Source: Liolophura sinensis
Lineage: Eukaryota > Mollusca > Polyplacophora > Chitonida > Chitonidae
Reading direction: 5' to 3'
NCBI RefSeq assembly: GCF_032854445.1
Contig: NC_088302.1
Location: forward strand, 16,983,338-17,047,337
Length of the DNA stretch: 64,000 nt
Part shown: one piece after another, positions 56,401 through 64,000 of the stretch
Position numbering within the stretch: position 1 is the first letter of the stretch
How the letters are laid out: each line of letters begins with the position of its first letter
Notes under the pieces: generated by a model
What the model was told of the DNA's origin: nothing
The model's input: the letters and a program-made list of their open reading frames with translations, nothing else
Database searches by the model: none
Position numbers and translations under genes: made by a program

Positions 56401-59400
56401 ATTGATATGGAATCTGTTACCACAGCAACTAAACCTAAACCCTCAAGGAAAGCCAAAACAGTGACTACCTTTGACATGCTGGCAGCTTTAGAAGATGACA
56501 ACGACATGCTTCAGGTACAGCAGTTATAGAAGGTGTACTACCTTGTCTGGACTTGACAAATAAATAACAACATTATTCTCTTGATAGGTGAATAGGATAC
56601 AAACTTCATACATAGCAACTCGTCCACCTTTCATTTGTCAATATTCCTGGTATTTAAACTGCATTTACCCTGTAAATTTCCTGGATGTGTTATTTGGTTT
56701 CATGGTTGCCACCCTTTTTGTTTCTAGAGTGATGAGGATGAAAGTGATTCAGAGAAAACGGACAAGGAAGCGAAACAGAAGTTGTCTCACACCAGTTCAG
56801 TCAGAAGCGTCAACAAGTAAGAAAAGGAAAAAAAAAGAAAGAGAAGAGCAAGAAGGCTGCAACAGAAGACGAAGACATTGAGGCTATATTGGCAGCTCTG
56901 GAACAGCCAAAGGAAAAAACAAGTAAGAAGAGTAAGAAAGAGAAAAAACAGGCAGAGATGGAGGAGGCTGAAAATCAAACCGAGGAGCAGGTAGTCACAG
57001 AAGGCGGTGTGACAGAACCGACAGAGCCCAAGGTGGTCACCATGGAGGATTTAGATGATGATGAAGACACGAAGAAAAGGAAAAAGAAAGGGAAGAAAAA
57101 GGAAAAGAAAGAAACTGCTGAGGATGAAGTAGAGGAAGGTGAGGGTGAAGAAGGCGAACACACTGTCAAAACAGCCGCACAAAAGAAGAAAGAAAAAAAA
57201 GAAAGGGAAAAGAAGAAAAAAGAGCAGCAACGCCTACAGGTGGGATACTTTCAGATAGTTCATTTTATCTCTTGGTGGTAGACTGCCAGATTTGTCATGA
57301 AGAAATGTACTAATGTGGAATTTAAGCATTCATCCACTGTGTATTAATCTCCACCCCTTTAAAGGGTTTCCGCCAGGTCTGTTTTGTATCCAGTGAAGTG
57401 TTCAACATTGACTTTGCTTTGATTATCATTTCATAATTTTTTATTTGAAATCCTACTACAATGATCAACATTGCCTTTGACAATCTGTGACCAATTCATG
57501 ATCTTCATCGTCCGTTAATGAGAGCGACAAAATTGTGTAGACAGCATCACATAAAAAGAACAGAACAAACACAAATGTGTAAATGTTGTATGGCCATGTA
57601 TTACCCATTTTCAAGGTTTGGTGTTATTGTTATTTGTGCAGGGCAAGAAGAAAGAGGGCACACCAGCGTCTGACACAACAGAGGAAACCAAAATGGAGGA
57701 AGCAGTTCCTGATGCAGAAGAAGGTAAGTTGCTGCCATGATAACTTTTAATGATTTTTCCTGATTAATTGATGTTTTATTCTGTCAGTATACATATACAG
57801 TCAAACCTGTTGTATGCGGCCAGTGAATGGACACGTAAAAAGTGGCTGCTTATGACAGTTGGCCACATAAGACAGGTTGTGAAGACCAAGCCAAATCGCA
57901 ACTGAATTAAGTGTCAGGAAATGTACACATATAGGCCTACATGATAATCTTTGTTACAGCACTAATCTATTCTGCTACATAAATTTCATAGAAATATAAT
58001 GATTGTGGTAAAATAATAACTCAATAATTTCAAGTCTTGTGGGGTAGACCTATGGACTTCATGCATTTAACAGGCTATTACAGAAAGTTTCAGGTCAGGG
58101 CACGCATGACAGGCGAACTTTCTTCCCATCATTGTCAAGCCCTAGAAAGCCTTGTACTAGTTTGGCCTACGTAGGTATAAATGACTATTCTAACAAAGTT
58201 TTGGACTGTAAATGGCAGACTGCTGAGATGTTCAGTCATATTTGCCATTACCAGTGAAACAACAACTACAACAACATGTACGAGTGAAAGAAGATCAATT
58301 TCTCCATGTGTCCGGTACAGTCAATATTTTGGCCACGTGAAATGAAAACACAACACCATTTGCCTGCAAAGATAATGGCCAAGCAAGCCAGATAATTTGT
58401 CAAAGAAACCATTCATGGGAGGAACCACGGGAGGTCAGATTATATTGAACTTTGCACCCTGTTTATGGCATTCATAGCGGGGACCTCAGCATGGAGCTAA
58501 TCCACTGCCACAGTGCAGGGGTGTCCGGACAATAACCAGCTAGGCCTGATTAAAGAACGGTAGACTTCAGTGCTATTGAGCAATAATGTTCACACTTTAC
58601 TTGTCATCACAAAGTGGCAGGTTGTAACTTTTAATCACTACAAAAACTATTGAAGCCGGGCGATCGCCATTTTGAAATTTTTGAATGTCCGATGCGGCAA
58701 TCATCATTTCTGTTGAAAGTCGCGGCTGCTCAGGACAGGCTTCTAGAGAATTTGGTGGCAAAATATATTGGCCGTTAGACAGGTGCCTGCATACTACAGG
58801 TCGTTTAACATGGAAAATTTTTTGGTCGCGGCCGCTTACGGCAGATGGACGCTGATTACAGGTGGCCGTAGGTACAGGTTTGACTGTATATTTTTTTTTT
58901 AATGGATAAACATTGAAATCAACACATGAGGGCCACCATTGCACGGTTATTAGTGAGCAATCGTAGCAAAATGACCCAGGAGACTCACCAATGCTATCAC
59001 TGTGAGTTCAAGCCCAGCTGATGCTGGCTTTCTCACCTGTCGTATGTGGCAAGGTTTTCTAGCAGCCTGTCGTTTTTTTGCCCCAGACTGTGCCCAGTTC
59101 CTCCCACCATTATTCTGGTTACTGCTGTATGAGAGAAATCTTGAGCATGGAGTAAAACACCAATCAAATAAATAAATAAAGAAATAAACATATTAAATGT
59201 CATCATACTTTGGAGACCCCTTCTAATCAGACTTTTAATGGGCTACCCCTTAAGATGTTTGGTCCTCAATCAGTAAGGTTGTATGTACACTTATGAATAA
59301 TGAACATTGCTGAGCAATATTTGACTGACCAATCGACCTACTTTCTTGTGGTCAAAATTTATGTTTCACTTCTCAGCATTGCATCCTCAAAACTACTTTT

Positions 59401-62363
59401 CCAAATTCAATGCGTGCTGACTTCCTCTTTAGTTGTTTGTGGGAAGGTCTGTAAGCAACCTCTAGTTGGTCAGGCGCTGTGAGTTCATGTCCAGCTCATG
59501 CTGGCTTCCTCTCCGGCCATACGTGGGAAGATCTGTAAGCAACCTCAAGATGGTCATGCGCTGTGAGTTCAGCTCATGCTGGCTTTCTCTCTGGCCATAC
59601 GTGGGAAGGTCTGTAAGCAAGCTCTAGATGGTCTTGCGCTGTGAGTTCAAGTTCAGCTCATGCTGGCTTCCTCTCCGGCCGTGCGTGGAAAGGTCTGTAA
59701 GCAACTTCCAGATGGTCATGCGCTGTGAGTTCAAGTCCAGCTCATGCTGGCTTCCTCTCCGGCTGTACGTGGGAAGGTCAGCCAGCAACCTGCGGATTGT
59801 TGTTGGTTTCCCCCGGTCTCTGTTTCCTTCCACCATAACGCTGGTCGCCGTCGCATAAGTGAAATATCCTTGAGTACGGCGTAAAACACCAATCAAAAAA
59901 ATAAATCTAAATGGTCATGGCTTCCCTCTGTGCTCCACCTGACTGCCTCTGGTGGTGTATTATGCTCTACCCAATTTTGAGGATAAAATTCCCTAGACAT
60001 TGAATGTATTAATAACAAATTTGAGGATATACATAGTTGTTAAGTGTTTGTGGCACATATGCATATTCTTCCAATTATAGGTGTTGAGAAAGATAATGAT
60101 GAAGAGAAAGCTGATGGGAAAAGTAAAAAGAAGGGGAAAGAAGAGAAAGATACCAAGAAAAAAGGACCTTCAAAACAGGTATGCCTTTTCAGTGAGGCAA
60201 TGATATATGTTTAAGAACAATAGTTTGCTCTCCATCATTTCTCTTCTTATTGTCAAGATAAGCAAGACATAAAATGGGCCTAACAATTTGACCCTTTCTG
60301 AAGCAGTACAGTTTGTTTGAATTCAGATAGTTGTATAGGGGGGCCTCTGTGGCTCAGTTGGTTAGCGCGCTAGCGCAGCGTAATGACCCAGGAGCCTCTC
60401 ACCAATGCAGTGGATGTGAGTTCAAGTCCAGCTCATGTTGGCTTCCTCTCCGGCTGTACGTGGGAAGGTCTGGCGACAACTTGCGGATGGTCGTGGGTTT
60501 CCCCCTGGCTCTGTTCGGTTTCTTCCCACCATAACGCTGGCGGCCGTCGGATAAGTGAAATATTCTTGAGTACGGCGTAAAACACCAATCAAATAAATAA
60601 ATAAATAAATAAATAAATAGTTGTATTGATTGAATAAAGGTGTTTTGAAGTTTGCTCAGAGTGTATTAATGGTAATATCTTATGATATTTATTTGACTCT
60701 AAAAGTGCACTTTTTGGGGGCAAAATTTAGGTCATTTGTGTAATATTGTGACACTATTAAGGGTATTTAAATATTTGTGACCTCTAAAAGACAGGGATTT
60801 TAGCGTCTGAAATAAATAGAAGTAAGTTGTACTTTGTGAAGTATAATTTTTGTAGAATCTTGAGAAGGTAAATTATTTATTGCCTATCGGAAATGAAAAC
60901 AAGTTGCATTTGTCAATAAGGTAGACGGTGCCTCACTTTGAGGAGTATGGAAGTGCATTCAAAAATAGCACTTAAAGGAATATGGAAAGGTGGAGACCTA
61001 CATGTAACAGAAACAAAATGGTTGAAGTCGAAAAAAGTTGTATAGAAAGTTTGGATTTTTGGAATTGTGTATTATTGTCAGATTGCTGCGCTGAAGGAGC
61101 ATCTTAAGAAAGTGAAGGAGGATGAAGAGAGGATGAGACTAGAGGAGGAGGAGAAGGAGAGGAAACGAGAAGAGGCGAGGCTTCAGCGTGAAGAACAGGT
61201 AGACACCATTATACACCTGGTATCCTGGTATATTCCGGTACCCTGAATCCTGAACAATTTTTACCAGTAAAGTATAACTTTATGTTGAATTTGAAAACAT
61301 AATTGTATGATTTTGACGACTAAATTGTGCCGATCAGCTAGAAAGAGATTTGAAGATCAAAGAAATTATAAAAAGACCTGTGCACAACAAATAACACTCA
61401 TTCGTGATAAATTTATGGAGTTCAGAATTTGTTAGCACAATTGGTTCCTCTAAACTAAGCCCATTTTAGAGTAACTAAGTTAATGATTATGCCTGTAGGT
61501 ACAAATACAGAAAATGTATTATAGACCAAGGTAAATTTTTTTTATGGAACTGCACATAAATCTTTCACTGATTCACTCAGACAACTGATGGAACAACAGC
61601 AACCAAAAAGATAAAATGATTAGTATTTAATGCTATGTTGTCAGTATTTCAGCCATGTTGAGGCAAGAGGAGGGGCATGGTTTTGATAGTTAGTGTCCCA
61701 GCATGGTGTGATGAACCAGGAGCCTCTCACCATATTTGGGAAGATCTGCCAACAACCTGCAGATGGACATACATCTGAGAAGAAATTAAATATATATAGT
61801 GGCAAGAAGGTTTCGGTGCAAAAGCTGTGCTGAGCTTTGTGTGATTCTTAAAAAAAATCATGTCCAAAAATGTTTAAATTTGTCTTTTAATAGAAACGAC
61901 TAGAAGAAGAGCGGAAATTAAAAAAGAAACAGAAGGAAAAGGAGAGGGTGGAGAGGTTAAAAGCAGAAGGAAAGTTCCTCACAGCTAAACAAAAACAGGA
62001 CAAAAAACGAGCCCTGCAGATGTTAGAACTGATGAAGGCTCAAGGTCGGTTTGTGTGGTCTCATTATGTCCTTTTTTACAGTCTATCACTAAAATTACTT
62101 ATTTTCTCTACCTAATTCTTCTAATTTTTAAGACTCCTGGAATTTGGTGATCTGCTTATGAAAAAAACTAACCATGGAACAGATTTTATGTGGAATTTAC
62201 GTGATCTTATTGAATAGGCAGTTTCATATAAGTGATTCAGAGAATAAGTCCATGATCTCATCTGTCTTTTTCTCTTTCCAAGGTCTGGACATTCCAAACA
62301 AAGATGAGGTGCCAAAAAAGAGGCCAGTTTATAATAAAAAGAAGAAGTCAACCCAAAGACAAG
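50493..62363 (+). CDS. EIF5B: EIF5B, translation initiation factor 5B (5' part; continues off the right edge)
   Basis: Exons: 50493-50539, 51848-51967, 53617-53704, 56334-56514, 56728-57239, 57642-57723, 60081-60178, 61082-61198, 61894-62044, 62283-62363. eIF5B is the GTPase that joins ribosomal subunits at the end of initiation; its GTPase core lies beyond the window. Visible is the K/E/D-rich N-terminal extension. Matches to the recalled human protein: start 'MGKPKKDRKNRQEED' then 'DDVDLDPLA' (human 'DDIDLDALA'), 'TAAQKKKEKKEREKKKKE', 'KKKGPSK', 'KQKEKERVERLKAEGKFLT' and 'AQGLDIPNKDEVPKKRPVYN'. All splice sites are GT/AG. Exons 4 and 5 do not read cleanly (see separate entries). The start at 50493 is fixed by the conserved N-terminus. 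Confidence 0.93.
50540..51847 (+). other. EIF5B intron 1
   Basis: AT-rich, with donor 'tt/gtacgt' and acceptor 'attgcag'. No recognisable element or RNA gene. Confidence 0.55.
52270..52872. mobile_element. Palindromic DNA element, family D, ~600 bases
   Basis: The whole element is an imperfect inverted repeat with ~300-base arms. 'aaaggagagg' at 52271 faces 'ctccacctttaaa' at 52872. 'gtatggtgggtatttgagag' near 52420 reappears inverted near 52730, and further blocks match inward to the centre near 52570. Ends of the type TTA/AAGG suggest a TTAA-like target. No transposase frame was seen. It shares sequence with 63640-63955. It lies in EIF5B intron 2. Confidence 0.8.
53159..53524 (+). mobile_element. 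SINE family C, full length with target-site duplication
   Basis: tRNA-like head 'tagcacagttggtagagcg' with a B-box-like 'ggatcaatcc'; the tail is 'cgttaaaccccaagcactca' and a short (ctca) run. The flanks 53146-53158 and 53525-53537 are an identical 13-base duplication, 'tcttaccactctg'. It lies in EIF5B intron 2, just before exon 3. Confidence 0.92.
53731..54295. mobile_element. TTAA-flanked MITE-like element
   Basis: Its left end 'ttaaaggagaagaaaactta' faces 'tttttctcctttaa' at the right end, giving a terminal inverted repeat of about 15-25 bases that includes TTAA. The internal ~500 bases are not clearly palindromic and hold no transposase-like frame. It lies in EIF5B intron 3. The boundaries rest only on the inverted ends. 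Confidence 0.6.
55586..56107. mobile_element. Long palindromic element, family E, ~520 bases
   Basis: The two halves are inverted copies. 'aactctgacgtcac' at 55763 faces 'tgacgtcagagttt' at 55898, 'ggaccatact' faces 'agtatggctc', and 'caaatatttt' faces 'caaatatttgaa'. Similarity continues outward for about 180 bases per arm and inward towards the centre near 55840. No open frame of note. It lies at the end of EIF5B intron 3. Confidence 0.75.
56334..56514 (+). CDS. EIF5B: EIF5B exon 4, reading frame disturbed
   Basis: The exon is 181 bases (3n+1) between a phase-0 donor upstream and a phase-0 exit. Read in the entry frame it meets TAA at 56346-56348, then gives an eIF5B-like 'DESDEDEEE', then another stop. 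The exit frame gives 'DNIDMESVTT' and 'TFDMLAALEDDND'. The frame change falls near a GGG at 56393-56395. Either the assembly has errors in this purine-rich stretch, or an unseen upstream exon changes the phase, or the copy is damaged. Confidence 0.6.
56728..57239 (+). CDS. EIF5B: EIF5B exon 5, reading frame disturbed
   Basis: It enters in frame as 'SDEDESDSEKTDKEAKQK' but reaches a TAA at 56818-56820. A different frame is open from about 56820 to the donor at 57239 and reads 'EDEDIEAILAALEQPKEK' through 'TAAQKKKEKKEREKK'. The length is 3n+2, so one base is missing on balance. The break lies near the run of nine A at 56828-56836. Downstream exons are intact. Confidence 0.7.
57798..58886. mobile_element. 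Non-autonomous DNA transposon with 13-base terminal repeats and TA target
   Basis: 'CAGTCAAACCTGT' at 57798 is matched by its exact reverse complement 'ACAGGTTTGACTG' ending at 58886, and both ends are flanked by TA. The subterminal regions share 'cggccac'-type motifs. The TA target suggests the Tc1/mariner/pogo superfamily. The only sizeable frame (115 residues, minus strand) has no transposase features I recognise. It lies in EIF5B intron 6. Confidence 0.85.
58935..59183 (+). mobile_element. SINE family A, near full length, diverged
   Basis: Contains 'aatgacccaggaga', 'gtgagttcaagccca', 'ctggctttctcacc' and 'gtaaaacaccaatcaaataa'. The head is eroded. It follows the TA-flanked transposon directly. 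Confidence 0.75.
59419..59906 (+). mobile_element. SINE family A with an internal tandem array
   Basis: Four successive units of 84, 78, 84 and 84 bases (59419-59502, 59503-59580, 59581-59664, 59665-59748) each run from 'ggcttcctctccggcc' through 'gtgggaaggtctgtaagcaa' to 'gttcaagtccagctcatgct'. A normal SINE A 3' half follows (59749-59906). In each unit the B-box region is fused to the following body block. It lies in EIF5B intron 6. Confidence 0.9.
60337..60616 (+). mobile_element. SINE family A, full length with target-site duplication
   Basis: A complete copy from 'ggggggcctctgtggctcag' to a (aaat)n tail. The flanks 60327-60336 and 60617-60626 are an identical 10-base duplication, 'atagttgtat'. 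It lies in EIF5B intron 7 and is one of the two best-preserved family A copies. Confidence 0.92.
61685..61775 (+). mobile_element. SINE family A, decayed fragment
   Basis: 'gatgaaccaggagcctctca' followed by 'gggaagatctgccaacaacc' and 'gcagatgg'. The middle of the element is missing. It lies in EIF5B intron 8. Confidence 0.6.
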
Positions 62364-62509
62364 GTAAGAGAGTGTCATTGAGGTTCATCATCAACATCTA
62401 TCTTAGTAAAAATTAGCATGTGGCCCAGTGTTATACTTACATGTATTCTTAGATTGCCCTTACAAAATGCTTGTAGATTCCTCCACACTTATTGTTTGTG
62501 GGCCTTAAT

Positions 62510-62670
62510 GTTTGTTGATGACCACTTGCCTTTTACCAATATGGTGGGTAAAGCGGTATGTCACACATAGGATGTTGTGCCAGTGACTTGCCAAAGGCCA
62601 GTGGTTTATACCAGGCACTGCAGTTTCTTCAACCCACGAAACTGACTGCCATTGTAAAATTGTGAAAATA
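62510..62670 (+). repeat. Decayed interspersed repeat, family B
   Basis: In the orientation opposite to the other copies: 'gatgaccacttgcc', 'gtgacttgccaaaggccagt' and 'caacccacgaaactgac'. It lies in the last EIF5B intron in the window. Confidence 0.55.
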
Positions 62671-62672
62671 TT

Positions 62673-63533
62673 AGAGTAGTGTAAATGCCTTATTATTCGC
62701 ATGGTACTAACATTTGCGGATTTCGCAGCAAACACATTTCTGCGAAAATAAATGCCATCGAATATAAAAGCCATGTAAGTAATGTATTAATGTAACATGC
62801 GTTACGGTTACAAATTCGTTAACAAGCAGTACAGTTCTAGTGCTTTTTCAAACGCGTTAATTAGAGATACCTGATTAGAATGTATTCCGGCTTTCACAAA
62901 TCCAGCTTTATTGATCGTCAGTTAATCTTGCTTTCTTTTAAGGAGGCTTAGCTCCATCTAAGTATGGCCACAATGCGACGTTGTTGTTGTTGATTGATTG
63001 CTGCAGTTAGAGACATACAAATCAATAGTTTGTACTGGGCGTGTGTACGTGATACGATATAAATACGATGACAGAGGCTGTTTTTTTATCGACTGTACTT
63101 GCCACTCACACTGCTGATGCAGGAGAATTAAACAGTGGGATTTATTTATATCACATTTAATCCTTCGTCGTCTCCCGTAGCGAGTGACGTGAATATTTGC
63201 TCACATAGCAGGTAAGGGCTTCATCTTACAAAGATTAACAGTCTTCAAAAGATTAAAAGCTGAGGAGGATAACTTCTTTTGCCTGATCAAGTTACTGTAT
63301 TGTATAGAACTTTTGTCACATCTTACAGGTACAAACAAGTTTAAATGATAAGATTGTTACTTGAATTCTTGAGTTGTTTTACTACTTGACATTTCTGTAT
63401 TGTAGTTTGATTTTCATTTATTTGTTGTCCAAAAATTCTGTTAAGATCCGCGAAAGTTGATTCCTGCGAATGTGTTTTCTTACCAAATCTGCAAAAGTTC
63501 ATGCTCGCAAATAAAAAGACACTTATAGTATTG
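62673..63533. mobile_element. Inverted-repeat DNA element, ~860 bases
   Basis: The left end 'aatgccttattattcgcatg' followed by 'acatttgcggattt' is mirrored by the right end, whose reverse complement reads 'gtctttttatttgcgagcat' followed by 'acttttgcagattt'. Both ends also share 'aaacacatt.(t/c)gc'. The terminal repeats are about 70 bases and imperfect. No transposase-like frame. Boundaries are approximate. Confidence 0.55.
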
Positions 63534-63639
63534 TGTTAAACAAGTGTCCAAAAAATATAAATAAATACAACTGTCAGCATGTGTGGGATGGCCTGGTAGC
63601 TCTATTTTATCTATGAAAATTTAGCTGTATGGCTGTTTT

Positions 63640-63955
63640 AAAAGGGGAGAAGACATAAAACTTACATGACGTTCAGATGAAAGAGTGTGAAAAGTAGTCA
63701 CAAGTGTGGTCTTCAATATTTTTTTCGATTTTTCTTTGAAGAGAAAAAGACTTGAAAATAATTTATATTGAACATTATTATCCAACAAAGACAAATACCA
63801 CAAGGTGGTCCCAAATACCCACCATACAAAAATATTTTCAGATGTCCTTTTCTTCTGAAATGAAATTTGGCAAAATATGAAAGACCAGATTTGCAAATAA
63901 GTTTTGACACTCTTTCATTTCATTTTGGCAACATTTTTATGTTTTCTTCTTTAAG
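63640..63955. mobile_element. Palindromic DNA element, family D, second copy
   Basis: The left arm 'gaagacataaaactta...gatgaaagagtgtgaaaa' is the inverse of the right arm near 63900-63950. The right half shares 'gtggtcccaaatacccacc' and 'tattttcag.tgtc' with the 52.3-52.9 kb element. Ends near 'ttaaaagggg' and 'ttcttctttaa' again suggest a TTAA-like target. It is shorter than the 52 kb copy. Confidence 0.75.
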
Positions 63956-64000
63956 CAATGTGTAAAACTTGACCAGATTTATTTTCGTCCTTGTCAGGAT

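Larger units (their letters stand above)
62364..64000 (+). other. EIF5B intron 10, right edge of the window
   Basis: The donor 'aag/gtaaga' at 62364 opens an intron that fills the rest of the window with repeats. A pyrimidine-rich 'tttcgtccttgtcag' ending at 63997 is a plausible acceptor; the next exon would start at 63998 in phase 1. This cannot be tested with three bases of sequence. Confidence 0.5.

Noticed and set aside
56588-56881. 97-residue open frame starting in an EIF5B intron
   Set aside because: Its first ~45 residues are intron sequence before the acceptor at 56727, and its end is a shifted frame of exon 5.
58597-58944. 115-residue minus-strand frame across the right end of the TA-flanked transposon
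   Set aside because: No transposase motif, and it runs past the transposon end into unrelated sequence; treated as chance.
1-64000. Prokaryotic operons, CRISPR arrays, viral or LTR elements
   Set aside because: Nothing in either strand supports them; all long reading frames belong to spliced animal genes.

Overview
The window is animal nuclear DNA: intron-rich genes with standard GT/AG splice sites, AT-rich introns and many short interspersed repeats. The two main SINE families have tRNA-like heads. One ends in 'gtaaaacaccaatcaaataaataaa', the other in 'cgttaaaccccaagcactcactcact'. From memory, both are common in molluscan genomes, so a mollusc (perhaps a gastropod) or a close lophotrochozoan relative is the best guess. 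I could not search a database, and species is not claimed.

Four host genes are present. (1) 1-1008 (+): the C-terminal ~335 residues of Zwilch, a kinetochore RZZ-complex subunit, in one open exon that runs off the left edge. (2) 4431-25119 (-): a 24-exon coiled-coil gene. The assembled 1226-residue protein matches vertebrate CCDC158 along its whole length. (3) 29805-48950 (-): a complete 14-exon PCF11 gene (pre-mRNA cleavage and transcription termination factor), 1966 residues. It has the N-terminal CTD-interacting domain, a long low-complexity middle, about 13 copies of an ~18-residue hydrophobic repeat, and the two C-terminal zinc-binding regions. (4) 50493 to the right edge (+): the 5' part of EIF5B, ten exons covering the lysine/glutamate-rich N-terminal extension. 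The GTPase domain lies beyond the window.

Layout: Zwilch and CCDC158 converge on a 3.4 kb spacer. CCDC158 and PCF11 lie in tandem, separated by 4.7 kb in which I see only decayed repeats. PCF11 and EIF5B are divergent, with 1.54 kb between their start codons. PCF11 and EIF5B both belong to core housekeeping machinery (mRNA 3' processing and translation initiation). Zwilch is a mitotic checkpoint gene and CCDC158 is poorly characterised. I see no shared pathway that explains the order.

Mobile DNA is unevenly spread. The EIF5B introns hold most of the well-preserved elements: two SINEs with clear target-site duplications, a SINE with an expanded internal array, and five inverted-repeat DNA elements, three of them palindromic over most of their length. 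PCF11 introns hold almost none that I recognise. No prokaryotic system, CRISPR array, viral copy or LTR element was recognised. The observations most worth following are the PCF11 hydrophobic repeat domain, the palindromic intron elements, the repeat overlapping a splice donor in CCDC158, and the broken reading frame in EIF5B exons 4-5.
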